From the NCBI RefSeq assembly GCF_030813635.1, contig NZ_JAUSUM010000002.1, forward strand, positions 620,001 through 684,000: a DNA stretch of 64,000 bases, read 5' to 3'. Positions within the stretch are counted from its first letter, which is position 1, and every line of letters starts with the position of its first letter. Below the pieces are notes generated by a model that had not been told where the DNA came from, did not search any database, and saw only the letters and a list, made by a program, of their open reading frames with translations. Position numbers and translations under genes: made by a program. The DNA comes from Salibacterium salarium (GTDB taxonomy: Bacteria; Bacillota; Bacilli; Bacillales; Marinococcaceae). Positions 15,553-25,291 of the stretch are shown one piece after another.

Positions 15553-18270
15553 ATGAGTGACAATTATCGTTCCAGACAAGAAAGACGTAAAGCCCAAGAA
15601 TCTTCCAACTCTAAAAGTACTAAATCAAAAGCTTCGAACAATAAAAAACCTAAACGATCCATCTTTAAAAAGATAGTTCTAACTGGTTTTATTGCAACAA
15701 TCTTATGTATAATTGGTGGCGGAGTTGCTGCCGCTGTCATGATTAGCGGTGCACCTGAGCTGGATCCAGATGAACTGGTTTTTTCTCAAGCAGCAGAAAT
15801 ATATGATCAAAACGGGGAAGAAGTAACTCAGTTACAATCTGGTGAGAACCGAGATCTAATTGATATTAAAGATTTACCGGAACATGTAAAATCAGCCTTC
15901 ATTGCTGTTGAAGATGAACGATTTTATGATCATTTTGGTATAGATATTAAACGTGTTTTCGGAGCACTTGCTGCTAACGTGACGGAAGGGTTTGGTGCAG
16001 AAGGAGCAAGTACTATTACTCAACAAGTCGTTAAAAATGCATTTTTGACATCTGAGAAAACCATTACCCGGAAAGTGCAAGAACAATATTTAGCAATTCG
16101 ACTTGAACAACAATATTCAAAAGAACAAATTCTCGAAATGTATTTGAATTTAATATACTTTGAACAAGGTGCTTATGGCATAGGGGAAGCTTCCAGTGTG
16201 TATTTTAATACATCCGACGTTTCCGAACTTACCATTGAAGATGCAGCACTATTAGCTGCTATACCAAAACGTCCAAATCATTACGAACCCATTCAAAACC
16301 CTAAAGTTGCAAAAGAAAGAAGAAATACAATTATTGATTTGATGCAAGAAAATGATTTCATCTCCAGCGAAGAACAAGAACAAGCAAAAAGCGTTAATAT
16401 AAATGAACAAATCGATTATAACCCGACAGAAGAGGGCATCGTATATGATTCTTTTATCTCACAAGTTCAAAACGAACTTGAAGATGTGGATGGCATCTCC
16501 ACTTCTGATCTTTACTCGGCAGGGTTAAAAATCAACACGACACTTGATACGGACATTCAAGAGCATGCAGAGCAAGTCATTCAAACAGATGAATACATTA
16601 ATAATTATCCAAACAATGAAGAATTTCAGGTCGGCTTTACACTTATTGATACAAAAACGGGAGCCATTAAAGCAATGGTTGGTAATCGTCAAAGTCAAGA
16701 CATTGCAAAAGGGTTTAACTACGCAATGAACGGAAATGCCCAACCAGGTTCTACGATTAAACCATTATTGGATTATGGACCTGCCATAGAAAATAATCAG
16801 TGGTCAACGTATCATCAACTGGTTGATGAACCCCATTACTATACGGATAGTGAGGAAACCCAAATTCAAAATTACTCTGGTACTTACCGTGGGTCTGTCA
16901 GCATGAGAGAGGCTCTCAGAGATTCTATTAACGTACCAGCAGTGAAAGCTTTACAACAGACAGGGTACGAACAAGCAGGAGAATTCGCAAGAGACTTAGG
17001 TCTTCCAATGGATAATGTGAATCCAAGTGCCGCACTAGGCGGAGTTGACCCTGGGTTTTCCAGTGTAGAAATGGCTGGTGCTTATGCTGCTTTCGGTAAC
17101 AATGGGACGTATTCCGAACCGTATTCCGTTCGCAGTGTGGAGTTCCAAGATGGGAGAGAAATAACTCTTGACCATGACTCCCATCAAGCCATGAATGATT
17201 ATACTGCTTATATGATTACTGATATGTTAAAAGATGTTGTCGATGAAGGAACAGGTCAAGCAGCTAATATCCCAGAACTTCCTTTAGCTGGAAAGACTGG
17301 TACGACAAACTTTACTGATCAAGAACATCAAGAATACGGTATTCCAGCAGGCGGAGATCCAGACGTATGGTTTTCTGGGTATACAACTCAGTATACTGCG
17401 GCAGTTTGGACAGGATTCAGCGGTGACCGAGGCGAGAATTATTTATCAGGTAGTGATAGTGATATTGCAAAAGAGATTTTTCGACTTATTATGAGGGATG
17501 CCTCGGAAAATACAGACACCCCTGACTTCACTCAACCTGATTCTGTCGAAGAAATTGAGATTGAACGCAGTACTGGTCAAAGGGCAAGTGCGTTTACTCC
17601 AAATAATGAAATCATTACAGAATTATTCGTCGAGGGAACTGGACCAGAAGATGTCTCTGATGAATTTGCAAAACCTAGTGAAATTAATGGTTTAAACGCT
17701 GTTTATGACGAAGAAGCAGATGAAATTCAACTAAGTTGGAATTATAACGAAGATGAACTAGAAGGTAGATCGTTTGAAATTGAGCACCGCTTAGACGGAG
17801 AAGATTATCAATCATTAGACAACCAAACGAACACGACGCTTAACTTTTCTGAACCTGAAAAAGGAATGGCCCACGGATTTAGGGTAACCGTTGTGAATGA
17901 AGAAGGCCCCGACCAATCCAGTGATTCGGCCGAAGTGGAAGTGAACGTTCCTGATGAAGATGAGCTTGATGAGGAAGATGAAGCAGAAAACGACGATGAC
18001 AATAACGAAAACGAAGATGAGCCCGATAACGGAAACCAAGATGAAAATAATACTTCTAATGAAGATAATACCAACAATGATGATAACGAAGAGAATAATG
18101 CAAACAATGGTCTAGATAACGATGACGATGATGGTGAGAATAACGGGAATCCAAATAACAATGAAAACAATGACGATAATACTAACGAAGGTTCTGACAA
18201 CGACAATGAAGATGTCGAAGCAAATGCCAACAATCAAACAAATGATTCTACCAATAATGATAATGACTAA
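15553..18270 (+). CDS. ponA: Class A penicillin-binding protein 1A/1B (PonA) with acidic Asn/Asp-rich tail
   Basis: 905 residues, a bifunctional glycosyltransferase/transpeptidase of septal and lateral wall synthesis. It has a basic cytoplasmic N-terminus (1-40) and a membrane anchor (41-65). The GT51 domain carries E120 in VEDERFYDH and GASTITQQVVKN. The transpeptidase has SxxK at S400-K403 (GSTIKP), SIN at 458-460 and KTGT at 581-584. A fibronectin-III-like domain covers about 705-800. Residues 801-905 are almost entirely Asp, Glu, Asn and Gly, far more extreme than the B. subtilis tail. The Shine-Dalgarno is AAAGGAAG. Overexposed acidity fits a saline or alkaline habitat. Confidence 0.95.
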   Translation: MSDNYRSRQERRKAQESSNSKSTKSKASNNKKPKRSIFKKIVLTGFIATILCIIGGGVAAAVMISGAPELDPDELVFSQAAEIYDQNGEEVTQLQSGENRDLIDIKDLPEHVKSAFIAVEDERFYDHFGIDIKRVFGALAANVTEGFGAEGASTITQQVVKNAFLTSEKTITRKVQEQYLAIRLEQQYSKEQILEMYLNLIYFEQGAYGIGEASSVYFNTSDVSELTIEDAALLAAIPKRPNHYEPIQNPKVAKERRNTIIDLMQENDFISSEEQEQAKSVNINEQIDYNPTEEGIVYDSFISQVQNELEDVDGISTSDLYSAGLKINTTLDTDIQEHAEQVIQTDEYINNYPNNEEFQVGFTLIDTKTGAIKAMVGNRQSQDIAKGFNYAMNGNAQPGSTIKPLLDYGPAIENNQWSTYHQLVDEPHYYTDSEETQIQNYSGTYRGSVSMREALRDSINVPAVKALQQTGYEQAGEFARDLGLPMDNVNPSAALGGVDPGFSSVEMAGAYAAFGNNGTYSEPYSVRSVEFQDGREITLDHDSHQAMNDYTAYMITDMLKDVVDEGTGQAANIPELPLAGKTGTTNFTDQEHQEYGIPAGGDPDVWFSGYTTQYTAAVWTGFSGDRGENYLSGSDSDIAKEIFRLIMRDASENTDTPDFTQPDSVEEIEIERSTGQRASAFTPNNEIITELFVEGTGPEDVSDEFAKPSEINGLNAVYDEEADEIQLSWNYNEDELEGRSFEIEHRLDGEDYQSLDNQTNTTLNFSEPEKGMAHGFRVTVVNEEGPDQSSDSAEVEVNVPDEDELDEEDEAENDDDNNENEDEPDNGNQDENNTSNEDNTNNDDNEENNANNGLDNDDDDGENNGNPNNNENNDDNTNEGSDNDNEDVEANANNQTNDSTNNDND

Positions 18271-18274
18271 ATGA

Positions 18275-18320
18275 GAAATCCCCAATTGCTAAGAGATATA
18301 ACATAGCAATTGGGGATTTC
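18275..18320. terminator. Bidirectional intrinsic terminator between ponA and dynA
   Basis: GAAATCCCCAATTGCTA pairs perfectly with its complement over 17 bases with a 12-base loop, between convergent genes. Confidence 0.92.
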
Positions 18321-18322
18321 TT

Positions 18323-21300
18323 CTATAGACTGGCTTGAATATAATCGTATTCTTCTTTAATTTCTTCTTTTTTGGAAATATCAAACATCCAATTTGCTTT
18401 TGACTTATCTTTTTCTACTTCATTTGCCAAATGAACTTTTGTAGAGCTTGTGAGTTCTTGTAAATAGCTTATTAAATAGTGTTCAACTTGGGTTTTAAAT
18501 GGTTCCACCACTTCCCCTGCTTTTCTTTGAACATCATCAGCAAATGCCTCTTTTAACGTTTGAACTTTTTTATTTTCAAAGAAGTCTTTACCGGAATGAT
18601 AGAACGAACTAAAATACTCTTGATCCAATACCATGTCCACATTTTTTTCTATCTTGTCGTTAAACTGAATGTTCTGTTGCGGCTCTAACATTGGAATAGA
18701 GTCCGGTTTTCGCTTTAATAAAAAATCACGAATATACCGACTAAATTCTTTCTTCATACGCTCTTCTAAGCGGATAATTATTGTTTCTTCTTCCTGGAAG
18801 ATATACGTCCTCGCCAGCCCTTCAAGTTCCTGCAATGCCCCTTTTAATTGATCTTTTTGCTTGTTTTTAGTCGAAGCCGTAATAACTGTGGGATTTACTG
18901 CTTGTGAAAAATAGTCCTGCACAATATACCTTGTGCGATCTTTTAAATACGTACATTGCTGTTCTAATTCTTCCTTTAGCAACGGAGACAAAAACGAAAG
19001 ATCAAACTCTTTCGATCGATGTAAAAATTGATCAGCAAGCGCATGTCTGTCTTCTAAATGTTGTGTTACGTTTTCTTCCTTGTTTTTAAAGGAAGATATA
19101 ACAGCTCCAAGTTGTTTGTTCATTTGATTCCAGTAAGCCTTCATTTTCTTTACATGTACCGCCTTTAATTCGTCCATTATTGTATGAGAAAAGTATTTTT
19201 CAAAACTTCGAAATGCTTCTCCCTCTTCACTGGTTGCCGAGGTTTGTTTAACGTTTAGTCCACTCTTACTTGACAGCGCAAATAACCTTGGCTCTTGAAC
19301 ACCATTTTGGATGAGTTGGTCTTGAACATGATTTTTTACTCCTTGTAACTCGCGTTTATCCGTCGCAAGATCTGATGCATTTATAATGAAAAACAGCTTA
19401 TCGGTTTCAAATTGTTCGTTGGCCCTGGCCATCTGTGTTAAAAACACCTGGTCTGCTTTAGAGAATGCATGATTATAATAAGTCACGTAAAGAATTGCGT
19501 CCGACTGCCTTAGATGATCAAACGCTACATTTGTATGCCGGCCATGAATAGAATTTACACCGGGTGTATCCACCAGCTCCAATCCTGCAAGGGTCCAGCT
19601 ACAATTATAGTGAACAATGACTTCTTTGATAAGGCACGCTTTTTCTTCCTCTGCCACCCATTCTTCAAGTTTTTCAAGTGGTACCTCTATTTGACTATTT
19701 GGAGTAGCAATATTTTTTTTAATGCTTTGCTGTAACGTGTACAAATATGAAGCATACGTGCGCTGATAGTCGGTCATATTCGCAAGACTTGGCTTTTTCC
19801 ATTTTTCCAAGGACTGAATGTCTAAATCTTTTCCTAGTTCTCTGGAAACGGTTTTTATCTCGTCATTTAAGAATTCTTCTTCTTTTATTTGGATAAGTGC
19901 TGTTCCATGTGAATAGGTATCATTGCTTTTTCTTATTTTATTCACTGCGGAAGTTGTCGGATGCGGAGAAACTGGTAAAATGTCATCCCCAAGCATTGCA
20001 TTAATAAAACTCGATTTACCTGCGCTAAAAGCGCCGAATAACGAGACAATGGCGGTGTTATTATCAAACTGGTCTAACAATTCTCCTAATTTTTCCTTTT
20101 CTTCAGATAATAACGGACGATTACTATATTCAGTTAAATACTGACGTAAGTGGTATATAAAAGAGTCATCCACTTCCGTAAATGATTCTGAGACATACGA
20201 GATTTCTTCAGTGCCAATGATACTATCATCTGTATCCGTTATATAAATAACAGGTGCTTCCTCATTTGGATATCCTTGTTCAGACACTGTTCTTAGCGAC
20301 TCAAAAAAAGAGGACGAATATTTTCTATCCTGTAACCATTGCTGACATGTTTCAATGGTCTTATCAAAATTTGCAGCGATGGATTCCCATCTTTCCCATT
20401 CCTTTTTCACTTCCGACGAATGAGTCATTTTGTTTCTTAAATTATTTGTCTTGTTATTTATTTGATTTTTGATTGCTTGCTCATATTCTTGAAACAAATG
20501 GTTGGAATCTGCTTTCACGCGTCTGACGATGGCAGAAGTAACTTGATCTGTAAATGTATACACAAAATTTCTATCAAACTCAGATGCAGGAGCAAACGAT
20601 TGTAACATTTGCTCATCTACAGTGAACGATAATTGTTGTACGCGCTCGTCATATTGTTTTGGATTATTTAATGACTCTTTATCCACCGAGGAAAGCAACT
20701 TTTTTAGGTGAAATATAAGTTGCGTTTTCACCTTTTCATTCAACTCTTCTAATAACGATTTCAATCGTTTTCTTTGTTCTTCAGCAGTTTTTTGTTTCGT
20801 AAATAATAATCCAACTTTAAAGTTTTTACGTTTACTATCTAACCAAAATCCTGCTTTTTCGGTAGTTGTATATGGAAAAACATTAACATTCTTGAATAAT
20901 TGATTTCTCTCTTGATATAAAGCTTTGATTTGTTCCTGTTCTTCTGTTTCAATATTATTCAGTTGTTGCTCTTGTTTTTCATTATCTTTAGCATCTTCAG
21001 GAGACAAACCTTTTTCTATTACGTCATTTCTCCATTCTTCGTAAGCTTCCTGCTTTTCGTCTTGCAACCGTTCAATTAATCGATGAACAGATCCATTTTC
21101 GAGTAACGGAACTCCTTCAGCTCTCAATGAATCACTATTGTACATAATCGATTTCAGCTTACTCTGAAAACTTTTAAATTGGTTAAGAGGATGATTCTCT
21201 TCTTTCATGGACGTAAAAAACATTTGAAAAGGCTTAATGCCGTTTCGGGCAAGCATAACTTGTAATGCATTCTCAAACGAGGCATGACTTAATTCCTTGT

Positions 21301-21895
21301 CATCGTGTTTATCTATTTGATTGATAACAAGAATAATAGGTTTTTCTTCGTCTGCCATTTGTTTTAAAAAGCGCACATTCGTTTCAGATTGAACATGGTT
21401 GTAATCCGTTACATACACGATTACATCTGTTGTATACAGCTGTTCTGCCGTAACTAATTGATGATTTGGATCTGTAGAATCTACACCCGGGGTATCCATA
21501 ATTTTAGTCTGACTAGAAATAAAAGGGAGGGGTGCATAAATAGAAATCGATTGAATTCCTACTCCATCCATCCCCCATTCTCTGACTTTGTTCCAAGGGA
21601 TTTCTTCAGCCCAAGTTTGTCGTTCTCCTTCTTTATCAACTAGTTCCAACGTCGTATCGCCGTATAAAATGGATATAATATTCGCACTAGTCGGAATAGG
21701 ACTAGTCGGTAACAATTCATTTTCCAACAAACGATTTAATAATGTTGATTTTCCCGCAGAAAAATGACCGCAAAAAGCTATCTCAAAATACGGATGTTTC
21801 TTTTTCTCTTCTAATGCTCGAAGTCTTTTTTCATCTTCCGGATAAAACGGAAGGTCACGCAACGACGAAGTTTTCTTCGTTTGCACTTCCGGCAT
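18323..21895 (-). CDS. dynA: Double-GTPase bacterial dynamin DynA (YpbR)
   Basis: This 1190-residue protein consists of two dynamin-like modules fused head to tail, as in B. subtilis DynA (1193 aa). Module 1 has G1 GHFSAGKST (about residues 43-51), G3 DTPGVDS and G4 NQID. Module 2 has G1 GAFSAGKSS (about residue 620), G3 DTPGVNS and NASD at the G4 position. Long helical stalk regions follow each GTPase. DynA tethers and fuses membranes in trans and helps membrane-stress and phage tolerance. I chose ATG at 21895 (GGAGGG seven bases upstream) over the longer frame overlapping ypoC. It is last in the dnaD-nth-ypoC-dynA operon; this placement differs from B. subtilis. Confidence 0.93.
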   Translation of the reverse strand: MPEVQTKKTSSLRDLPFYPEDEKRLRALEEKKKHPYFEIAFCGHFSAGKSTLLNRLLENELLPTSPIPTSANIISILYGDTTLELVDKEGERQTWAEEIPWNKVREWGMDGVGIQSISIYAPLPFISSQTKIMDTPGVDSTDPNHQLVTAEQLYTTDVIVYVTDYNHVQSETNVRFLKQMADEEKPIILVINQIDKHDDKELSHASFENALQVMLARNGIKPFQMFFTSMKEENHPLNQFKSFQSKLKSIMYNSDSLRAEGVPLLENGSVHRLIERLQDEKQEAYEEWRNDVIEKGLSPEDAKDNEKQEQQLNNIETEEQEQIKALYQERNQLFKNVNVFPYTTTEKAGFWLDSKRKNFKVGLLFTKQKTAEEQRKRLKSLLEELNEKVKTQLIFHLKKLLSSVDKESLNNPKQYDERVQQLSFTVDEQMLQSFAPASEFDRNFVYTFTDQVTSAIVRRVKADSNHLFQEYEQAIKNQINNKTNNLRNKMTHSSEVKKEWERWESIAANFDKTIETCQQWLQDRKYSSSFFESLRTVSEQGYPNEEAPVIYITDTDDSIIGTEEISYVSESFTEVDDSFIYHLRQYLTEYSNRPLLSEEKEKLGELLDQFDNNTAIVSLFGAFSAGKSSFINAMLGDDILPVSPHPTTSAVNKIRKSNDTYSHGTALIQIKEEEFLNDEIKTVSRELGKDLDIQSLEKWKKPSLANMTDYQRTYASYLYTLQQSIKKNIATPNSQIEVPLEKLEEWVAEEEKACLIKEVIVHYNCSWTLAGLELVDTPGVNSIHGRHTNVAFDHLRQSDAILYVTYYNHAFSKADQVFLTQMARANEQFETDKLFFIINASDLATDKRELQGVKNHVQDQLIQNGVQEPRLFALSSKSGLNVKQTSATSEEGEAFRSFEKYFSHTIMDELKAVHVKKMKAYWNQMNKQLGAVISSFKNKEENVTQHLEDRHALADQFLHRSKEFDLSFLSPLLKEELEQQCTYLKDRTRYIVQDYFSQAVNPTVITASTKNKQKDQLKGALQELEGLARTYIFQEEETIIIRLEERMKKEFSRYIRDFLLKRKPDSIPMLEPQQNIQFNDKIEKNVDMVLDQEYFSSFYHSGKDFFENKKVQTLKEAFADDVQRKAGEVVEPFKTQVEHYLISYLQELTSSTKVHLANEVEKDKSKANWMFDISKKEEIKEEYDYIQASL

Positions 21896-21920
21896 TCTTT
21901 GTCCCTCCAAGTTCTCAAAA

Positions 21921-22448
21921 CTATTCTGTGTTATTTTGGCGTTCCGTGATTTTAACCATTGCAAATTGTTTTTTGCTTTCTATAAATAGTCCTTTAAGTT
22001 GATTAAAACTCAAATAATGGTCTGGACTTTGTACGATAAAGGTGACTCTCTCTCCTAAGTTCATTGGTACTTTTCCTATCCCGTCCATTTTCGTTTTTAA
22101 TAATGGAGGAGTAGCCGCTGGTACTTCTTGACGATTCATCCATGAAATAGCACTTAATAGATTAGCTGTATGCTTAATCATATAAGGACGAGCTGCTTTT
22201 CGGTCTCTCTTTGAAAAAAAAGACTCAATGATTTCTGCCTCCTCGTCCCACGCTGCATGAACCTGTGGTACATAACGTAAAGGTAAATCCCAAGGAGGAA
22301 CTGTAAGCTTTCGATTATGCCATAAAATTTCTGCTAAAAAAGGATAATGAAAATAATCATCATCCTTCCACTCGTATTGATCTTCTATACGAGTGTCCTC
22401 ATAAAAAGGCAATACTGCGAACTTCTCCGGAATGACTAATTCAGCCAT
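21921..22448 (-). CDS. ypoC: YpoC-like conserved protein
   Basis: This 175-residue soluble protein of unknown function matches B. subtilis YpoC by position directly after nth and by size. Recognisable segments include FLAEILWHNRKLTVPPWDLP and the helical PYMIKHTANLLSAISWMN. It overlaps nth by eight bases, so it is translationally coupled. Most of the fold appears helical, with no membrane segment. Confidence 0.8.
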   Translation of the reverse strand: MAELVIPEKFAVLPFYEDTRIEDQYEWKDDDYFHYPFLAEILWHNRKLTVPPWDLPLRYVPQVHAAWDEEAEIIESFFSKRDRKAARPYMIKHTANLLSAISWMNRQEVPAATPPLLKTKMDGIGKVPMNLGERVTFIVQSPDHYLSFNQLKGLFIESKKQFAMVKITERQNNTE

Positions 22449-23103
22449 GTTTAACCTCCTGTTTCCGCATCCGCTTCTTCCCTTCTCGACACATATCCAA
22501 TAAAGGGCATATTGAACATTGAGGATCCTTCGCTTTACAATGGTACCTGCCGAAAAAAATCAAACGATGATGAGTATCTGCCCACTTCTCTTTTGGTACT
22601 TTCTTCATTAACGTTTCTTCTACTTCACGAACATTGTCTTTCCATCTACATATTCCTAACCGCTTCGATACTCTTTCTACATGTGTATCTACAGCAATAG
22701 CAGGTGTTCCAAACGCCACGGAAGCTACAACATTCGCTGTTTTTCTTCCTACCCCAGCTAAACTCATCAATTCTTCTCTGGTTTGTGGCACTTCACCGTC
22801 AAACTGTTCAATTAAAGACTCGGAAAGCTTCTTAATATTTTTAGCTTTATTTCTATACAACCCAATGGAACGAATATCATGTTCTAATTCTTCTTGTTCT
22901 ACAGCAACAAAATCCCGAGGTGCATGATATTTAGTGAATAAGTTTGGTGTAACTTTGTTTACAAGAGAATCTGTACATTGGGCGGACAACACAACCGCTA
23001 TTAAAAGTTCAAATGGATTAGAATGAATCAATTCACATTCTGCTTCGGGATACATCCCTTCTATTATGTGAAGAGCTTCATTAACCTCTGTCTTTGTTAG
23101 CAT
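22441..23103 (-). CDS. nth: Endonuclease III (DNA glycosylase/AP lyase)
   Basis: 220 residues, base-excision repair of oxidised pyrimidines. The helix-hairpin-helix is LAGVGRKTANVV with catalytic lysine K121, and the catalytic aspartate is D139 in VDTHVERV. The C-terminal [4Fe-4S] cluster is C189-x6-C196-x2-C199-x5-C205. All key residues are present. It sits 11 bases after dnaD in the conserved dnaD-nth-ypoC order. Confidence 0.96.
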   Translation of the reverse strand: MLTKTEVNEALHIIEGMYPEAECELIHSNPFELLIAVVLSAQCTDSLVNKVTPNLFTKYHAPRDFVAVEQEELEHDIRSIGLYRNKAKNIKKLSESLIEQFDGEVPQTREELMSLAGVGRKTANVVASVAFGTPAIAVDTHVERVSKRLGICRWKDNVREVEETLMKKVPKEKWADTHHRLIFFGRYHCKAKDPQCSICPLLDMCREGKKRMRKQEVKHG

Positions 23104-23114
23104 TTTCTCCCCTC

Positions 23115-23819
23115 CTAAGACTCATCCAGCCAGTTAATATTTGGATATTGAGGTGGTTTGGTTTTGTCTTTCATTGTTGTTTTGCTAGTTTGATGTTTAC
23201 GAAATTTTTCTCCATATGCCTTAGCCTCTTGATGTGTTCGAATCCCGTTTTTATGCCATTCATGTAATATCCTATCAATGTAGCGGAGATTCAATTTTCC
23301 TGCTAATACTGCTTCATGAAGGGCCGTTTTTATAAGTTCTGGTCTATATTTATCTTGATCCATCCATACATTTATCGTCTCACATTCCATCGGTGACAAT
23401 GGTCGTGAAAATTCCTGTTCAAAAATCTCGTACAATTCTCCTTCTTGATTCGAAGAATCCTTTTCGGTTTCTCCCCCTGCTTCACTAAATTGTTCTTGCA
23501 CAATTCTCCTGAATAGGGGAGTTAACGAGTATGTCTCATACATCACTTGATCGTCATCTTGATTTTTCTGCATTTCTAAATAGTCATTTTTAATCAATGA
23601 CCGGAGCAGCTCTGTACATTCACTTTCAGACATAGACATCCGTTCTGACAATTCTGCCGGTGTCGGGAATGGATGGTTATCCTCGATGAAACGATGAATA
23701 TGTAGTAATATCATCATTTGCGGCTCATTTAAGCCTATTTTAGCATAATAATCAAGCAATAGCTTAGAAACAGCTGTATGACCGTACTGCAATAACGAAA
23801 TAATTTGTGGTCGTTCCAA
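23115..23819 (-). CDS. dnaD: DNA replication initiation protein DnaD
   Basis: This 234-residue primosomal protein acts with DnaA, DnaB and DnaI to load the helicase at the origin and at restart forks. The N-terminal winged helix (DDBH1) covers residues 1-115 and includes LLDYYAKIGLNEPQMMILLH. The DDBH2 domain is at about 135-205 (FEQEFSRPLSPMECETINVW), ending in the YxxxIRTHQEA helix. The start is TTG at 23819 with AAAGGAGAGAACAAA upstream. The tail is basic (KTTMKDKTKPPQYPNINWL), as in other DnaD proteins. Confidence 0.93.
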   Translation of the reverse strand: MERPQIISLLQYGHTAVSKLLLDYYAKIGLNEPQMMILLHIHRFIEDNHPFPTPAELSERMSMSESECTELLRSLIKNDYLEMQKNQDDDQVMYETYSLTPLFRRIVQEQFSEAGGETEKDSSNQEGELYEIFEQEFSRPLSPMECETINVWMDQDKYRPELIKTALHEAVLAGKLNLRYIDRILHEWHKNGIRTHQEAKAYGEKFRKHQTSKTTMKDKTKPPQYPNINWLDES

Positions 23820-23893
23820 TTTGTTCTCTCCTTTCCGAGAACTTTTTCAATCCTTTATTCTTTTCTCAAGAAACACATTGACTCTACCTACAC

Positions 23894-23927
23894 AAAAAAG
23901 AAAATCCCCCAAATAAAAAAGGGGGGA
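23894..23927 (-). terminator. Intrinsic terminator after aspB
   Basis: TCCCCCC / GGGGGA stem with a T-rich loop followed on the minus strand by ATTTTCTTTTTT. It separates aspB from dnaD, where asnS sits in B. subtilis. Confidence 0.75.
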
Positions 23928-23970
23928 CTTCACTCACCTGTTTTAAGACTGAAACATCATAATTCCCGCA

Positions 23971-25146
23971 TTATTTCGTGATAAAGTGTTCTATTCTTTC
24001 TAACGCTGCCTCTAATAAGTCTAAAGATGTAGCATAAGACAAACGTATATTATCGGGTGAACCAAAGCCGCTCCCAGGTACAACTGCTACTTTTTCTTTT
24101 TCTAAAAGAGCTGTCACCCAATCATCAACAGATTGAAAACCAGCTTCAGATGCTGCCTGTTTTACGTTTGGAAACAGGTAAAAAGCACCTTTAGGTTTCA
24201 CACAAGTAACTCCAGGGATTTGTATTAACTTATCATATACTTTATTTAAGCGATCTTCAAAAGCGGTGCGCATGGTTTCTACTGAACCATCTTCTTTAGT
24301 GTATGCCGCAATGGCCCCGTATTGGGAACTTGCCGTCGGATTTGATGTCGAATGACTTGCAAGATTCGTCATCGCTTTGACCAAGTCCTTATCGCCCGCT
24401 GCATAACCAATACGCCAGCCTGTCATTGAATGGGACTTAGACACTCCATTAACTACCACAGTCTGAGCTTTTAGTTCCGTTGAAATTTGCGCAATGGAAT
24501 AATGTGCTGCATCTCCATATATAAGTTTTTCATAAATTTCATCGGAAACAATTAGTATATTATGTTTTAATGCAACCTCTCCAACTTTCTGCAACTCTCG
24601 CTGATTATACATACTACCAGTTGGGTTACTTGGAGAATTAATGATAACTGCTTTTGTTTTATCTGTCACAGCATTATCGAGCTGTTCAGGGGTTATTTTA
24701 AAGTCATTTTCCTCTAATCCATCTACGTATACAGGTTCACCTCCAGCTAATTTAACTTGTTCCGGATAGCTTACCCAGTAAGGAGTTGGAATAATCACTT
24801 CATCCCCTTCATCAAGCAACGCTTGAAATAGTGTAAATAATATATGTTTTGCGCCGGTACCAACGATAATTTCTTCATGAGAATAATCAAGATTTTGGTC
24901 GTTTTTGAATTTATCAGCAATTGCTTCTTTCAATGCTGGCAGTCCACCTGATGGAGTGTATTTTGTGTGACCTTCTCTCATCGAAGCTGCTGCTGCTTCA
25001 ATTATGTAAGATGGAGTATTAAAATCAGGTTCACCTGCTCCAAGGCCTATAACATCATGCCCTTGTAATTTTAATTCTTTTGCCTTTGCGGTAATAGCAA
25101 GTGTTGAAGATGGGGTAAGCGCCGATACTCTTTTCGATAACTCCAT
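23971..25146 (-). CDS. aspB: Aspartate aminotransferase, class I (AspB)
   Basis: 391 residues, fold type I PLP enzyme interconverting aspartate and oxaloacetate. The PLP lysine is K237 in SKSHSMTGWRIGY. The substrate/PLP residues are in INSPSNPTGS and SDEIYEKLIY, and the C-terminal arginine is in NIRLSYATS. It is the Ib subgroup typical of Bacillus AspB (393 aa). A GGAGG Shine-Dalgarno lies before the ATG. ypmB is upstream, as in B. subtilis. Confidence 0.94.
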   Translation of the reverse strand: MELSKRVSALTPSSTLAITAKAKELKLQGHDVIGLGAGEPDFNTPSYIIEAAAASMREGHTKYTPSGGLPALKEAIADKFKNDQNLDYSHEEIIVGTGAKHILFTLFQALLDEGDEVIIPTPYWVSYPEQVKLAGGEPVYVDGLEENDFKITPEQLDNAVTDKTKAVIINSPSNPTGSMYNQRELQKVGEVALKHNILIVSDEIYEKLIYGDAAHYSIAQISTELKAQTVVVNGVSKSHSMTGWRIGYAAGDKDLVKAMTNLASHSTSNPTASSQYGAIAAYTKEDGSVETMRTAFEDRLNKVYDKLIQIPGVTCVKPKGAFYLFPNVKQAASEAGFQSVDDWVTALLEKEKVAVVPGSGFGSPDNIRLSYATSLDLLEAALERIEHFITK

Positions 25147-25191
25147 GTTTTTATTCCTCCTATGGTTTACAAAACTGTATGCATTAAAATA

Positions 25192-25220
25192 AGTTTATAA
25201 AAATTGTGTCGCTTATTCAA
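25192..25220 (-). promoter_or_regulatory. Candidate promoter for aspB
   Basis: Minus-strand TTGAAT (25215-25220), 17-base spacer, TAAACT (25192-25197), in the 145-base gap between ypmB and aspB. Confidence 0.4.
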
Positions 25221-25291
25221 GATTGGTTTTATTCCTTGTACTGCGATATATTATCTTTACATATCCTCAGTTTAGCCGAAGCTTCTTATTG

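Noticed and set aside
17808-18233. 141-residue Ser/Leu-rich minus-strand frame inside ponA
   Set aside because: It is the reverse-complement reading of the GAT/AAT/GAA repeats of the PonA acidic tail and has no start context.
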